Source: an uncultured Rhodopila sp.
Lineage (GTDB): Bacteria > Pseudomonadota > Alphaproteobacteria > Acetobacterales > Acetobacteraceae
Direction of reading: 5' to 3'
DNA length: 54,261 bases
Assembly: GCA_903851415.1 (NCBI GenBank)
Contig: CAINOE010000128.1
Span: forward strand, 1 to 54,261
The first letter of the stretch is position 1. Every line of letters starts with the position of its first letter. Under the pieces are notes generated by a model that ran no database searches, was not told the DNA's origin, and saw only the letters and a program-made list of their open reading frames with translations. Position numbers and translations under genes: made by a program. This document shows positions 28,835 through 38,832 of the stretch, one piece after another.

Positions 28835-28879
28835 TGAGTATATTCCGAGCCTGATCGCTACGTGCTCCCGCGGTTTAGG
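28835..28879 (+). promoter_or_regulatory. Shared-box promoter of the DJ-1/PfpI gene
   Basis: Box TGAGTATATTCCGAGCC (28835-28851), then TTTAGG (28874-28879) after 22 bp. The start codon is 56 bp beyond. Confidence 0.7.
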
Positions 28880-28935
28880 TCTGCTCTGCGGGCCAGTTGC
28901 CGCCCGGCAATGCTCATAAACAGGAATACGAAACG

Positions 28936-29610
28936 ATGAAAATCCTGATTGTCCTGACCTCGCATGACCAGTTGGGCGATACTGGCCGGAAGACGGGCTT
29001 CTGGCTGGAGGAATTCGCCGCACCGTACTATACCTTTGTCGACGCCGGTGCCGCGGTTACGGTTGCCTCCCCGATGGGAGGCCAACCGCCGCTCGACCCG
29101 CAGAGCGACACAACGGAGAGCGCAACGGAGTCCACCGTGCGCTTCAAAGCCGACTGGGTGGCACAGGCGATTCTTGCCGCGACCGTCGAATTGGTAACGG
29201 TCAAAGCCGCCGGCTTCGACGCCGTGTTCTACCCCGGCGGCCACGGCCCGCTTTGGGACCTTGCCGAAAGCGGCAGTTCCATATCGCTCATTGAGGCGTT
29301 CATCGCCGCGGGCAAGCCCGTGGCAGCGGTCTGTCATGCCCCGGCCGTGCTTCATCGTGTTCTTGTCGATGGACATTCCGTTGTAAGCGGCAAACGGGTG
29401 ACCGGATTTTCCGACACCGAGGAAGAGGCCGTTCACCTGACGCATGTCGTGCCGTTTTTGGTCGAGGATGAACTGAAGCGGCTGGGCGGAATTTACGAGA
29501 AAGGAGCCGACTGGCAGAGCTTCGTTGTCGTCGATGGCCGCCTGATCACCGGACAAAACCCCGCGTCGTCGCGGGCGGCGGCGCTGGAACTGATCAAGCT
29601 CATCTCCTGA
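28936..29610 (+). CDS. DJ-1/PfpI family protein (Hsp31-like)
   Basis: A 224-residue class I glutamine-amidotransferase-like protein. The nucleophile Cys is in AVCHAPAVLH, the conserved Glu in TGFWLEEFAAP near residue 24, and GGHGPLWDL precedes the nucleophile. This layout is that of Hsp31/glyoxalase III-type members, which detoxify methylglyoxal or protect proteins from glycation. The ATG at 28936 has an AGGAA site upstream and is preferred over 28897. Methylglyoxal rises when triose phosphates accumulate, which would make sense beside the sugar-phosphate genes; this is inference. Confidence 0.85.
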   Translation: MKILIVLTSHDQLGDTGRKTGFWLEEFAAPYYTFVDAGAAVTVASPMGGQPPLDPQSDTTESATESTVRFKADWVAQAILAATVELVTVKAAGFDAVFYPGGHGPLWDLAESGSSISLIEAFIAAGKPVAAVCHAPAVLHRVLVDGHSVVSGKRVTGFSDTEEEAVHLTHVVPFLVEDELKRLGGIYEKGADWQSFVVVDGRLITGQNPASSRAAALELIKLIS

Positions 29611-29622
29611 AGGCCCCTTCGT

Positions 29623-30702
29623 TCACGCAAGCACCTTGCTCTTGGCCTTGATCGCGCCGAGGAGCTCGTTCCAGGACGTTACGAAGCCCTTGGCGCCGTC
29701 GGATTGCAGTTGTGCCGCCAGTGCCGTCAGGTCGATCCCCGCCTTTGTGTGGGCTGACAGCACAGCAGCGGCCTTACCGCCGTCGCGTGGAAGCGCGTCC
29801 GCCAGCACGCCGTGATCGGCAAATGCGAGGAGAGTTTTTTCCGGCATAGTGTTGATCGTATCGGGGGCAGCGAGGCCGCTGATATACAGCGTATCCGACG
29901 CAGCTTTGTCTTTTGTTCCGGTGCTGGCGAATAGCAGCCGCTGCGGGCGGGCACCCTGGCTTTCCAGCCGCTGGAACCGGTCACTATCGAGACATTCGCG
30001 ATACGCGCTGTAAACCTGCCCGCCGACTGCAAGACCCAGCGTGTTGCGCAGTTCCGCCGGAATCTTGTCTGACACGGCGCGGTCCCAACGGCTGACGAAC
30101 AGCGATGCGACCGACCGCACGTCCGGCGGCCGATCCGCGGCGACGCGCCGCTCCAGCCCCCTCAGATAGGCATCCGCCGCTGCAACATATTGGGCGGCAG
30201 AGAACAACAATGTGACGTTGACCGGCACGCCCGCGAAGATCGCTTCCTCAATCGCTGGAAGGCATTCTTGAGTCCCGGGGATTTTGATGAACAGGTTGGG
30301 CCGGTTTGCCTGATCGTGCAGCTTGCGCGCCTGCGCCAGGCTCGCCTGCGCGTCGTAGGCGAGCAGCGGAGAGACTTCGAGCGGAACGAAACCATCCACT
30401 GAACCGGTTCTTTTGAACGCATGAGAGAACAGATCGGCGGCCCGCGTGAGATCCTGAATCGCGAGATTGAAGAAAAGCTCCTCGCCGGACGCGCCCTGAG
30501 CCAATTGCCGCCGGATTTCCTTGTCGTATGATGAACTATGCGAGATCGCGTGGTCGAAAATCGTCGGATTGGACGTCAGCCCGGTGATAGAGAATTTATC
30601 AATGTAATGCTTCAGCGTGCCGCTCTCGAGCAGATCGCGGGTTATGTTGTCGAGCCACAGGCTCTGCCCAAGCAGAGGGAGTGCTTTCGTTGCGTCAGAC
30701 AC
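29623..30702 (-). CDS. tal: Transaldolase
   Basis: A 359-residue transaldolase of the larger bacterial type. WLDNITRDLL and GLTSNPTIFDHAI are at the N-terminus and the Schiff-base Lys is in NLFIKIPGT. ASLFVSRWDRAVSDKIP and LLFASTGTKDKAASD follow. It exchanges dihydroxyacetone units between fructose 6-phosphate and erythrose 4-phosphate. A GTG start with AGGAA upstream is used; no ATG is available near it. It lies 30 bp after the sugar carrier gene and is probably co-transcribed. With phosphoketolase, RpiB and ackA it contributes to a shunt like that of bifidobacteria. Confidence 0.92.
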   Translation of the reverse strand: MSDATKALPLLGQSLWLDNITRDLLESGTLKHYIDKFSITGLTSNPTIFDHAISHSSSYDKEIRRQLAQGASGEELFFNLAIQDLTRAADLFSHAFKRTGSVDGFVPLEVSPLLAYDAQASLAQARKLHDQANRPNLFIKIPGTQECLPAIEEAIFAGVPVNVTLLFSAAQYVAAADAYLRGLERRVAADRPPDVRSVASLFVSRWDRAVSDKIPAELRNTLGLAVGGQVYSAYRECLDSDRFQRLESQGARPQRLLFASTGTKDKAASDTLYISGLAAPDTINTMPEKTLLAFADHGVLADALPRDGGKAAAVLSAHTKAGIDLTALAAQLQSDGAKGFVTSWNELLGAIKAKSKVLA

Positions 30703-30732
30703 GATGGGTGGTTCCTTTGTCGCCGATCGGCA

Positions 30733-32199
30733 TTAGGACTTGGTATTCCAGGTCTGTTGTATTTCCTCCAGTGACCGGCCCTTGGTCTCCGGCACCTGTA
30801 AGAAAATCCATATCCAGCCGATGACGCAGAACAGCGCGAACAATCCGAAGGTCAGCGAACTGCCGGCGGCGTCGACCATCGAAAGGAAACACTGGCTGAC
30901 CGCGAAGGCCGACAGCCAATTGAACGCGGTGCAGACGGAAACGGCTCGGCCTCGGATACGCCCCGGGAAGATCTCCGTGATCACCGTCCACGTTACGGGA
31001 CCGATCGAGGCGGCGAAGGAGATGATGAAGGCGATCAGCCCGCACAGCGTAATGATGCCCGCGACGCTTGGCGCTGTCGCGGCCGCGCCCGACGCGGCCG
31101 GAACGATAAATCGGAAGACGACCCCTAGCACGGCCAGACTGATTCCCATCCCCAACAGTCCGCCGAGCAGCAATTTGCGCCGTCCCCAGCGGTCCACAAA
31201 CACGAGCGCGATGACCGTGGCGGCGACGTTCACCCCGCCGATCGCCCATGTCGTCAAGGTCGCCTGCGACGACAGAGCGAAGCCGGCCGAGGCAAAAATC
31301 TGATTCGCGTAGTATATGATCGCGTTGATCCCGGTGATCTGCTGGAACACCGCAAGGCCGATCCCGATCATCAACGGACGCCGCCACTCGCGATGGAAAA
31401 CCTCGCTCCAGGCTGCGCTTTCAGTCTCCTCCCGCAGGGCCTTGTCGATCATGTTCAGCGTGTCCTCCGCGTCGACCTTCGGCCGGATCTTCTGCATCTG
31501 CACCTTGGCCTGGGGGCGGCGCCCCATTTTCATCAGCCAGCGTGGCGATTCCGGCGCAGCCACCGCCACCAGCAGCAGCAACACGCCCGGGACCGCGGAT
31601 GAACCAAGCATTACGCGCCACGAGCCGGTGCTCGAGAGCCAGTCGTTCACCAGATAGGCGAGGAAGATGCCGATCGTGATCGCGAACTGGTACCCGGATA
31701 CGATCCGACCACGCAACGTCCGCGGCGCGAGTTCCGCGCCGTACAGCGGTGCGGCGACGGCGATGACGCCGACGGCGGCCCCGACGATCAACCGTCCGCA
31801 GACCAGAACGGCCGTGACCGGTGCGAAGGCCTGCACAGCGGCGCCCAGCGTGAACAGGACGCCGGAAAACAGAATCGCGTTCCTGCGGCCGAAACGGTCC
31901 GCCAGCTCGCCCCCTGCCAGCGCGCCGAACATGGCGCCCAGGGTGACCCAGCTTGTTACAACTTCAGCCAGAAGCGGGGTCAGCACGAACGACTTCTTGA
32001 TGCCGTCCAGCGCGCCTGAGATCACGCCCTGATCGTAGCCGAACAGTGCTCCGGCGAACAGAATAACCGCCATTGCGACCACCAGCCATGGCGTCATGGA
32101 CTGGCCGGTCAACGGCAGAGGTGCAGCAGGCAATTGGCTTGTGCCAACGGAAGTGACGGAGGGCACGCCGGCGGTGCCCCCGGGGGTCAAGGTGTCCAT
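30733..32199 (-). CDS. Sugar-proton symporter of the MFS sugar porter family
   Basis: A 488-residue carrier with 12 hydrophobic segments. Sugar porter signatures are clear: GYDQGVISGAL in helix 1, GGELADRFGRR, PLYGAELAPRTLRGR, PESPRWLMK, QQITGINAIIYYA, VDRWGRRKLLL and PETKGRSLEEI. These are close to XylE/GalP/AraE-type carriers. It probably imports a hexose or pentose that feeds the kinase and phosphoketolase genes on the other side of the divergent promoter. The exact sugar is unknown. Confidence 0.9.
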   Translation of the reverse strand: MDTLTPGGTAGVPSVTSVGTSQLPAAPLPLTGQSMTPWLVVAMAVILFAGALFGYDQGVISGALDGIKKSFVLTPLLAEVVTSWVTLGAMFGALAGGELADRFGRRNAILFSGVLFTLGAAVQAFAPVTAVLVCGRLIVGAAVGVIAVAAPLYGAELAPRTLRGRIVSGYQFAITIGIFLAYLVNDWLSSTGSWRVMLGSSAVPGVLLLLVAVAAPESPRWLMKMGRRPQAKVQMQKIRPKVDAEDTLNMIDKALREETESAAWSEVFHREWRRPLMIGIGLAVFQQITGINAIIYYANQIFASAGFALSSQATLTTWAIGGVNVAATVIALVFVDRWGRRKLLLGGLLGMGISLAVLGVVFRFIVPAASGAAATAPSVAGIITLCGLIAFIISFAASIGPVTWTVITEIFPGRIRGRAVSVCTAFNWLSAFAVSQCFLSMVDAAGSSLTFGLFALFCVIGWIWIFLQVPETKGRSLEEIQQTWNTKS

Positions 32200-32266
32200 G
32201 CTGTCAGCTTCCGAGGTTTGTGGTTATTGGCGGCTTCAGACAAATAAAGTTCTCCCGCTATTGGCG

Positions 32267-32312
32267 CACATACCCTGCGCCAGGGCGAAGCTGTAGTATC
32301 GGAAAATACTCA
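32267..32312 (-). promoter_or_regulatory. Shared-box promoter of the sugar porter-transaldolase operon
   Basis: Minus-strand box TGAGTATTTTCCGATAC (32296-32312), then TATGTG (32267-32272) after 23 bp; start codon 67 bp further. Confidence 0.7.
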
Positions 32313-32356
32313 TGTCCGGTCGCCGAAATGGCGGTCGGGTTTTAGTACCGGGGGCA

Positions 32357-32402
32357 TGAGTACTTTCCGAACCTGCCCGGGCAAGCAGCCGTCGCCTATA
32401 GA
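32357..32402 (+). promoter_or_regulatory. Shared-box promoter of the phosphoketolase operon
   Basis: Box TGAGTACTTTCCGAACC (32357-32373), then TATAGA (32397-32402) after 23 bp, the best -10 in the set. The PfkB kinase starts 36 bp beyond. Confidence 0.75.
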
Positions 32403-32438
32403 TCGCCAGCGGCGCCGCAATATACTTTTGGGGTCAGA

Positions 32439-33389
32439 ATGATACTCGCCTGCGGAGAATCTCTTATCGACCTATTGGTTGGCCAGCCGTCCGGCGCGGG
32501 CCTCGCGAGCGAGGCCGTACCAGGGGGTTCTCCATTCAACGTGGCGATCGGCGTTGCCCGCCTGGGGAGCAAGGCCGGATTTCTGTCGAAGGTTTCGGAA
32601 GATTTCTTCGGCCGTTACCTGGTCCGCACCCTGGTCGAGGCCGGTGTCGATGGTCGCTTCCTGGTTTCGACCTCGCGACAGACGACCCTCAGCGTGGCCG
32701 TGACCGGACCCGGTGGGGAGGCGCAATATGCGTTTTATGGTTATGACTCGGCCGACCGTTCGTTGCTTCCAAGCGAAATCCCGGTGGCGTTGCCGGATGA
32801 AGTGTCTGCTATCGCCATCGGGTCCTATACGCTCGCGATCGATCCAACCGCCTCCGCCATCGAGCATTTGATCGAACGCGAGAGCGGACGGTGCGTCGTC
32901 TCTATCGATCCGAATATTCGTCCCAATGTCATCGGGGATGCGAGGGCGTGGCGGCCGCGCTTTGAACGCCTGCTCGCCCGATGCGCAATCGTCAAGGCAA
33001 GCATCGAGGATCTGGCGTTCCTGTATGGGGCAGGGGTGGATGCCCGGACCTGGGCGAGGCACTGGCTGACCGCGGGCCCGAAGTTGGTCATCATAACGCG
33101 CGGCGGTGACGGGGCGAGCGTGTTCTTTGGAAACTCCACGTTCGACCTTCCCGTCCGCAAGGTCGATGTTATCGACACCGTCGGTGCCGGCGACAGTTTT
33201 CATGCGGCGCTGCTGGTTTCTCTTGAGGAACAGGATCTCCTGCGGCCCGCGGCCGTCGCCCACCTCTCGCCGGATGCCGTCACTCGTGCCATGAATTTCG
33301 CTATCGTTGCATCGTCGATCACCTGTTCGCGTCGGGGCGCGGATCTGCCGGCACGTGCCGATGTCGAGGCCGTCATGAGCGGGCGATGA
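32439..33389 (+). CDS. PfkB-family carbohydrate kinase (probable fructokinase)
   Basis: A 316-residue ribokinase-like enzyme. GESLIDLLVG and GGSPFNVAIGVARLG form the sugar site, and DTVGAGDSFHAAL is PfkB signature 2 with the catalytic Asp. Fructokinase is the likeliest activity from the N-terminal block, but a 2-keto-3-deoxygluconate or other sugar kinase is possible. It is the first gene of a six-gene operon. Fructose 6-phosphate from it would be a direct substrate for the phosphoketolase that follows after 133 bp. Confidence 0.85.
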   Translation: MILACGESLIDLLVGQPSGAGLASEAVPGGSPFNVAIGVARLGSKAGFLSKVSEDFFGRYLVRTLVEAGVDGRFLVSTSRQTTLSVAVTGPGGEAQYAFYGYDSADRSLLPSEIPVALPDEVSAIAIGSYTLAIDPTASAIEHLIERESGRCVVSIDPNIRPNVIGDARAWRPRFERLLARCAIVKASIEDLAFLYGAGVDARTWARHWLTAGPKLVIITRGGDGASVFFGNSTFDLPVRKVDVIDTVGAGDSFHAALLVSLEEQDLLRPAAVAHLSPDAVTRAMNFAIVASSITCSRRGADLPARADVEAVMSGR

Positions 33390-33522
33390 GGCACACGGTT
33401 GGTTCCGGTCACGTTGCGGTACTGCCGGAAATGCCGGCACGAGTCTCTGATCCGATTTCACAACGTCATGCGGTTCTACAGAACGCCTTTCCAACAACCA
33501 TTGAGACAACAGGGCCCGAAAA

Positions 33523-35934
33523 ATGGACGCATCCACCACGGCGCGAGAACTTAAAAAGCGCAAGGATCCTGCCGGTGAACCGACGCTGACCGCGGAGGCG
33601 TTGCGCAAGACCAACGCCTACTGGCGGGCGGCCAACTATCTGTCCGTAGGGCAAATCTACCTATACGACAATCCGCTGCTGCGCGAGCCGCTGAAGCTGG
33701 CCCACGTCAAGCCGCTGGTTGTCGGCCACTGGGGAACCACCCCGGGCCAGAACTTCATCTATGTCCACCTCAACCGGGTCATCAAGAAGCATGATCTCGA
33801 CGTCATCTACATCGCCGGGCCCGGTCACGGCGGTCCCGCCCTGGTCGGCAATGTGTATCTCGAAGGCACCTGGACCGAGGTGTATCCGAATGTCACCCGG
33901 GATGAAACCGGGCTGAAAAAGCTGTTCAAGCAATTTTCGTTTCCCGGCGGCATCTCCAGTCACGTTGCGCCGACGACGCCGGGTTCGATACACGAAGGCG
34001 GCGAATTGGGCTATTCCATCAGCCATGCCTTCGGCGCGGCATTCGACAATCCGGAGCTGATCGTTGCCTGCATCGTCGGTGACGGCGAGTCGGAAACCGG
34101 CCCGCTGGCGACAGCATGGCAGTCCAACAAGTTCCTCGATCCGATCACGGACGGGGCGGTGCTGCCGATCCTGCATCTGAACGGTTACAAGATCAGCAAC
34201 CCGACGGTGCTGGCCCGCATCGAACATGAAGAGCTGGAACAGTTTTTCCGCGGCTGCGGTTGGACGCCGTACTTCGTCGAGGGTGACGACCCGGAAACGA
34301 TGCATGAGCTTATGGCCACCACGCTGGAGCGGGCGATCGAGGATATCCGGCAGTTCCAGACGACCGCGCGGGCCAGCAAAAATCCGTCTCGCCCACGCTG
34401 GCCGATGATCGTCCTGCGTTCGCCCAAGGGCTGGACCGGGCCGAAGATCGTCGACGGCCTGCAGATCGAGGGAACGTTCCGGGCGCATCAAGTACCGTTG
34501 CTGGTCGATCAGGACCATCCGAAGCACGTTGCGCTGCTGGAAAGCTGGATGAAAAGCTACAAGGCCGAGGAGTTGTTCGATGAAAACGGACGGCTGATCG
34601 ATGAATTGGCCGAGTTGGCGCCAACCGGCGATCGGCGGATGGGATCCAATCCCCACGCCAACGGCGGAATCCTTCTGCACGACCTGCATATGCCCGATTT
34701 CCGGGATCATGCGGTTCACGTGCCTTCGCCAGGTGCCGTCGATGGCCAGGACACTCTTGTGCTGGGCGAGTTCTTCAAGGACGTCGTCAAGCTGAACCCG
34801 GACAACTTTCGGATCTTCGGTCCGGATGAAACGCTCTCGAATCTTCTCGGCGCTGTCTTCGGGGTCACCAACCGCCAATGGGATGCGGAGAAGGTTGAGA
34901 ATGATGAGTTCCTGGCACCCGCCGGGCGGGTGCTCGATTCGATGCTCAGCGAGCACCAATGCGAGGGATGGCTGGAAGGCTATCTGCTGACCGGGCGGCA
35001 CGGGCTGTTCAACAGCTACGAGGCGTTCATCCGCATCGTGGATTCAATGTTCAGCCAGCACGCGAAATGGCTGAAGGTGACGCTGGAACTGCCGTGGCGC
35101 CGGAAAATCGCATCGCTGAACTATCTGCTTGCCTCGCATGTCTGGCAGCAGGATCATAACGGTTTCACCCACCAGGATCCGGGCTTCCTCGACCACGTGA
35201 TCAACAAGAAGGCCGACATCGTGCGCGTCTATCTGCCGCCCGATGCCAACTGCCTGTTGTCCACGTTCGATCATTGCCTGCGCAGCCGCCATTACGTGAA
35301 CGTGGTGGTCGCCGGCAAACATGCCTTGCCTCAGTGGCTGACCATGGAGGAGGCGGTCGTGCATTGCACGCAGGGCCTTGGCATCTGGCAGTGGGCAAGC
35401 AACGATCAGGATGGCGAACCGGACGTGGTGATGGCCTGTTGCGGCGATACGCCGACGCTGGAGATCCTGGCGGCCGTGTCGATCCTGCGGGAGCATCTGC
35501 CCGAACTGAAGATCCGGGTGATCAACGTCGTCGATCTGATGAAGCTGCAGTCGGCAAGCGAGCATCCGCACGGACTGAACGAGACCGACTTCGACTCCCT
35601 GTTCACCAGGGACAAGCACATCATCTTTGGCTTCCATGGCTATCCATCCCTGGTGCACCGATTGACCTATCGTCGGACCAACCGAAACCTTCACGTGCGC
35701 GGCTACAAGGAAGAGGGCACGATCACCACAGCCTTCGACATGCGGGTGCAAAACGATCTGGACCGCTTCCATCTCGTGCAGGACGTGGTGGACCGCTTGC
35801 CGCATCTGGGCAGCAAAGGTGCTTATCTGAAGCAGATGGTTCAAAACAAGCTTGTTGAGCACAACCTTTACATCGACCAGCACGGCCAGGATTTGCCCGA
35901 AATCCGGAACTGGAAGTGGGGCGCGTCGAAATGA
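33523..35934 (+). CDS. xfp: Phosphoketolase (xylulose 5-phosphate/fructose 6-phosphate)
   Basis: An 803-residue thiamine-diphosphate enzyme of normal length. It cleaves xylulose 5-phosphate or fructose 6-phosphate with phosphate to acetyl phosphate plus glyceraldehyde 3-phosphate or erythrose 4-phosphate. [61 protein letters not shown] and the ThDP/Mg motif [15 protein letters not shown] are all present. Acetyl phosphate would feed the acetate kinase at 4504-5676, giving ATP without redox cost. It overlaps the aldolase start (ATGA). The 133-bp gap upstream has no shared box, so it is probably read from the kinase promoter. Confidence 0.95.
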   Translation: MDASTTARELKKRKDPAGEPTLTAEALRKTNAYWRAANYLSVGQIYLYDNPLLREPLKLAHVKPLVVGHWGTTPGQNFIYVHLNRVIKKHDLDVIYIAGPGHGGPALVGNVYLEGTWTEVYPNVTRDETGLKKLFKQFSFPGGISSHVAPTTPGSIHEGGELGYSISHAFGAAFDNPELIVACIVGDGESETGPLATAWQSNKFLDPITDGAVLPILHLNGYKISNPTVLARIEHEELEQFFRGCGWTPYFVEGDDPETMHELMATTLERAIEDIRQFQTTARASKNPSRPRWPMIVLRSPKGWTGPKIVDGLQIEGTFRAHQVPLLVDQDHPKHVALLESWMKSYKAEELFDENGRLIDELAELAPTGDRRMGSNPHANGGILLHDLHMPDFRDHAVHVPSPGAVDGQDTLVLGEFFKDVVKLNPDNFRIFGPDETLSNLLGAVFGVTNRQWDAEKVENDEFLAPAGRVLDSMLSEHQCEGWLEGYLLTGRHGLFNSYEAFIRIVDSMFSQHAKWLKVTLELPWRRKIASLNYLLASHVWQQDHNGFTHQDPGFLDHVINKKADIVRVYLPPDANCLLSTFDHCLRSRHYVNVVVAGKHALPQWLTMEEAVVHCTQGLGIWQWASNDQDGEPDVVMACCGDTPTLEILAAVSILREHLPELKIRVINVVDLMKLQSASEHPHGLNETDFDSLFTRDKHIIFGFHGYPSLVHRLTYRRTNRNLHVRGYKEEGTITTAFDMRVQNDLDRFHLVQDVVDRLPHLGSKGAYLKQMVQNKLVEHNLYIDQHGQDLPEIRNWKWGASK

Positions 35935-36962
35935 CCGTGCAAGAACTCGCTGCCACTGCCCACAGACTCGTGGGCAGCGGCAAGGGAATTCTCGCGATGG
36001 ACGAGAGCAATTCCACCTGTGACAAGCGGTTTGCCGCGGTGGGCGCACCGGAGACTGAGGAGGCAAGGCGTTCGTGGCGCGAATTGATCGTCACCACGCC
36101 GCAGCTTGGCGACAGCATCAGCGGTACGATCCTCTATGACGAGACGATCCGCCAGCGGAAGAAAGACGGCACGTCGTTTGTGAACGTTCTCACCGGTGCC
36201 GGCATCATTCCCGGCATCAAGGTCGATACCGGGGCGAAAGCCCTCGCCGGCCATCCAGGCGAAACGGTAACTGAAGGCCTGGATGGATTGCGTATCCGCC
36301 TGCAGGAATACTTCCAAATGGGCGCCCGCTTCGCGAAATGGCGGGCAGTCATTTCCCCAGCCGGTGGCTTGCCAAGCCGCGGCTGCATCAAGGCCAACGC
36401 ACACGCGTTGGCCCGGTATGCCGCACTGTGCCAGGAAGCCGGACTCGTTCCGATTGTCGAGCCGGAAGTTCTGATGGCCGGAGACCACACTCTGGAGCGG
36501 TGCCGGGAGGTCACGGAAGAAACGCTGCACTGCGTTTTCAACCAGCTTTACGCCCAGAGTGTCATCCTGGAGGGCATCATTCTGAAGCCCAACATGGTAC
36601 TTCCGGGATTAAACTGTCCAAAGCAGCAGGCGGTGGATGAGGTTGCGGTTGCCACCGTCGCATCTCTTCTCAGGGTCGTGCCGGCTTCCGTTCCGGGAAT
36701 CGCGTTCCTGTCGGGCGGCCAACGCAGCGAACTGGCCTCCGCCCGCTTAAACGCAATCAACATCATTGCCAGATCGACGTCGTCGCGGCTGCCCTGGCCG
36801 CTGGCGTTTTCGTTCGCCCGCGCGATTCAGCAGCCTGCCCTGGAGATCTGGCGGGGGCAGGAAAACCGCGTCCTGGCGGCGCAGCATGCACTCGCGCATC
36901 GGGCGCATTGCAACAAAGCCGCGCTGCAGGGCGAATACTCGGCGGCGATGGAGCGGACCTGA
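35931..36962 (+). CDS. fbaB: Class I fructose-bisphosphate aldolase
   Basis: A 343-residue class I (Schiff-base) aldolase of the eukaryote-like type. [21 protein letters not shown] is near the N-terminus (residues about 11-31), AKWRAVI and [10 protein letters not shown] line the site, and [10 protein letters not shown] holds the Schiff-base Lys. The C-terminal region matches up to the last 15 residues but lacks the Tyr-ending tail of animal enzymes. The ATG at 35931 overlaps the phosphoketolase stop codon and is preferred to 35916. It interconverts fructose 1,6-bisphosphate with the two triose phosphates handled by the isomerase three genes on. The fbaB symbol is used loosely. Confidence 0.9.
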   Translation: MTVQELAATAHRLVGSGKGILAMDESNSTCDKRFAAVGAPETEEARRSWRELIVTTPQLGDSISGTILYDETIRQRKKDGTSFVNVLTGAGIIPGIKVDTGAKALAGHPGETVTEGLDGLRIRLQEYFQMGARFAKWRAVISPAGGLPSRGCIKANAHALARYAALCQEAGLVPIVEPEVLMAGDHTLERCREVTEETLHCVFNQLYAQSVILEGIILKPNMVLPGLNCPKQQAVDEVAVATVASLLRVVPASVPGIAFLSGGQRSELASARLNAINIIARSTSSRLPWPLAFSFARAIQQPALEIWRGQENRVLAAQHALAHRAHCNKAALQGEYSAAMERT

Positions 36963-37564
36963 TGCCGCGCTTGAGTTTGTATCTCGTCCGGCACGGTGAG
37001 ACCGAGTGGTCGCTGTCCGGCCAGCATACCGGCCGGACAGACATCCCGTTGACCGCGCACGGGGAGGACCAGGCGCGCGAGCTCGTACCGTGGTTCCGGG
37101 ATATTCATTTTGCGCGCGTCTTTACCAGCCCGCGGCAGCGCGCGCGACGGACGTGCGCGCTGGCCGGATTGGGTGCCCTCGCGGAAATCGAGCCGGATCT
37201 ACAAGAGTGGGACTACGGCGAATATGAGGGCAAGCTGTCCTCTGATATTCGCAAGCAACGACCGGGCTGGAATGCCTTTCAGGACGGTTGTCCCGGCGGT
37301 GAAACGCCCGCGCAGATCGCCACCCGCGCCGATCGGCTGATCGCGTATTTATGCACGATGGAGGGAAAGGTGGCGCTATTCTCTCATGGCGAATTCGGTC
37401 TCGCCCTGGCTGCGCGATGGATCGGACTGCCCGTGATCGATGCAGAGCATTTCCTGCTCGGCACGGCTTCGCTCGATATCCTCAGCTATAACCCCGCCCA
37501 TCCCGAGCTCAGGGTCATCGCGCTGTGGAACGCGTCGCCGGCAATATTGGCGGGCTGCGGCTAA
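36962..37564 (+). CDS. Histidine phosphatase family protein (phosphoglycerate mutase-like)
   Basis: A 200-residue protein with the phosphate-accepting RHGETEW motif at residues about 9-15, DYGEYEG in the middle and the second catalytic His in FSHGEF. The start codon shares one base with the aldolase stop (TGATG), so it is translated directly after it. Substrate is not predictable: sugar-phosphate phosphatase, phosphoglycerate mutase or alpha-ribazole phosphatase are all family activities. The operon context favours a sugar phosphate. Confidence 0.85.
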   Translation: MPRLSLYLVRHGETEWSLSGQHTGRTDIPLTAHGEDQARELVPWFRDIHFARVFTSPRQRARRTCALAGLGALAEIEPDLQEWDYGEYEGKLSSDIRKQRPGWNAFQDGCPGGETPAQIATRADRLIAYLCTMEGKVALFSHGEFGLALAARWIGLPVIDAEHFLLGTASLDILSYNPAHPELRVIALWNASPAILAGCG

Positions 37565-37588
37565 TACAGGAATAAAGAGGCCAAAACA

Positions 37589-38356
37589 ATGCGAACTTTG
37601 ATCGCCGGAAACTGGAAGATGCACGGGCTGATCGCGCAACTCGCGGAAATCGAATCGATTGCCGCCGCGGTTGCCGCCAGCCGGCCGCCGGCGGATATCC
37701 TGATCTGTCCGCCGGCGACGTTAATTGCGCGGGCGGCACAACTGGCCGATCGCCGCATCGCCATCGGGGGACAGGACTGTCATTCGGAAACCGCTGGTGC
37801 GTTCACCGGGGATCTCAGTGCGGAGATGCTTAGGGACTCGGGCGCCTCGGCGGTCATTCTCGGACACTCGGAGCGGCGCCAAGGCCATGGTGAGACCGAC
37901 GTCATCGTTGCGGCGAAAGCGAATGCTGCCCGGCGTACCGGCCTTCTCGCGATCATCTGTATTGGCGAAACGCAATCCCAACGAGGGGACGGCCAGACAT
38001 TGCAGGTTTGCCGTGACCAGATCACCGGCAGCGTTCCGGAACGAATGACCGCCGCGGAAACTGCGATCGCGCACGAGCCGCTGTGGGCGATTGGAACCGG
38101 ACACACGCCGACTGCCGGTGAGATCGCCGACGTGCATGGCCATATTCGCGGGATCCTGGTGGAACGTTTTGGCTCAGAGGGGAAGGCGATGCGCATTCTC
38201 TATGGCGGGTCCGTGAAGGCGAGCAACGCGCTGCAGATCCTGGCGATCCCGGACGTGAACGGTGCGCTGATTGGCGGCGCAAGTCTGAAGTCCGCGGACT
38301 TTGACGCGATAATCAGGATATTCGCGGCGGGTTTGGCCGGCGGTCCGCTTCCATGA
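37589..38356 (+). CDS. tpiA: Triosephosphate isomerase
   Basis: A 255-residue TIM-barrel enzyme. Lys is in AGNWKMH, the catalytic His in LGHSERR, the catalytic Glu in AHEPLWAIGTG, and YGGSVKASNA is the phosphate gripper. It interconverts dihydroxyacetone phosphate and glyceraldehyde 3-phosphate. The sequence looks fully functional. It is the fifth gene of the operon and overlaps rpiB by 4 bp. This may be a second copy in the genome, specialised for this regulon; that cannot be checked here. Confidence 0.94.
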   Translation: MRTLIAGNWKMHGLIAQLAEIESIAAAVAASRPPADILICPPATLIARAAQLADRRIAIGGQDCHSETAGAFTGDLSAEMLRDSGASAVILGHSERRQGHGETDVIVAAKANAARRTGLLAIICIGETQSQRGDGQTLQVCRDQITGSVPERMTAAETAIAHEPLWAIGTGHTPTAGEIADVHGHIRGILVERFGSEGKAMRILYGGSVKASNALQILAIPDVNGALIGGASLKSADFDAIIRIFAAGLAGGPLP

Positions 38357-38820
38357 TCCTCATGCGCGTGGGAATCGCCGCCGATCATGGCGGATTTGCA
38401 CTGAAGCAGATTTTGGCCGATGCGTTGCAAAGTTCCGGATATGAGACCGTTGACTTCGGTGCACACCAATTGGACTCAGGTGACGACTACCCGGATTTCG
38501 TTATTCCCCTGGCCCGGGCTGTCGCCGAGGGACGCGTCGATCGCGGGGTGGCCCTATGCGGCAGCGGCGTCGGAGCATCCGTCGCCGCCAACAAGGTTGC
38601 CGGCGTTCGGGCAGCCCTAATTCATGATATTTTCTCCGCCCATCAGGGCGTTGAAGATGACGATATGAACATTTTTTGCCTCGGCGGCAAGGTGATCGGC
38701 TCTTCACTCGCCGTCGAACTTGTCAACGCGTTTCTGGCGGCGCGCTTCAGCGGCCTGCCGCGTCATTGCCGCAGGCTAGCGAAAGTCGCGGCGTTGGAAG
38801 ATGCACGCTCCGAAGCTTGA
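38353..38820 (+). CDS. rpiB: Ribose 5-phosphate isomerase B
   Basis: A 155-residue RpiB/LacAB-type isomerase. VGIAADHGGFALKQIL, DSGDDYPDF and the catalytic Cys in ALCGSGVGASVAANK are present, as is DDDMNIFCLGGKVIG. It links ribose 5-phosphate and ribulose 5-phosphate, giving pentose phosphates for phosphoketolase. The ATG at 38353 overlaps the tpiA stop; a second ATG at 38362 is also possible. It is last in the operon and convergent with the ABC permease gene only 12 bp away. Confidence 0.93.
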   Translation: MILMRVGIAADHGGFALKQILADALQSSGYETVDFGAHQLDSGDDYPDFVIPLARAVAEGRVDRGVALCGSGVGASVAANKVAGVRAALIHDIFSAHQGVEDDDMNIFCLGGKVIGSSLAVELVNAFLAARFSGLPRHCRRLAKVAALEDARSEA

Positions 38821-38832
38821 TGGACGTTTTTG

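Noticed and set aside
33390..33522. A separate promoter for phosphoketolase
   Set aside because: The 133-bp gap has a short tandem TGCCGG repeat but no shared box and no convincing -35/-10 pair, so I treat the gene as part of the kinase operon.
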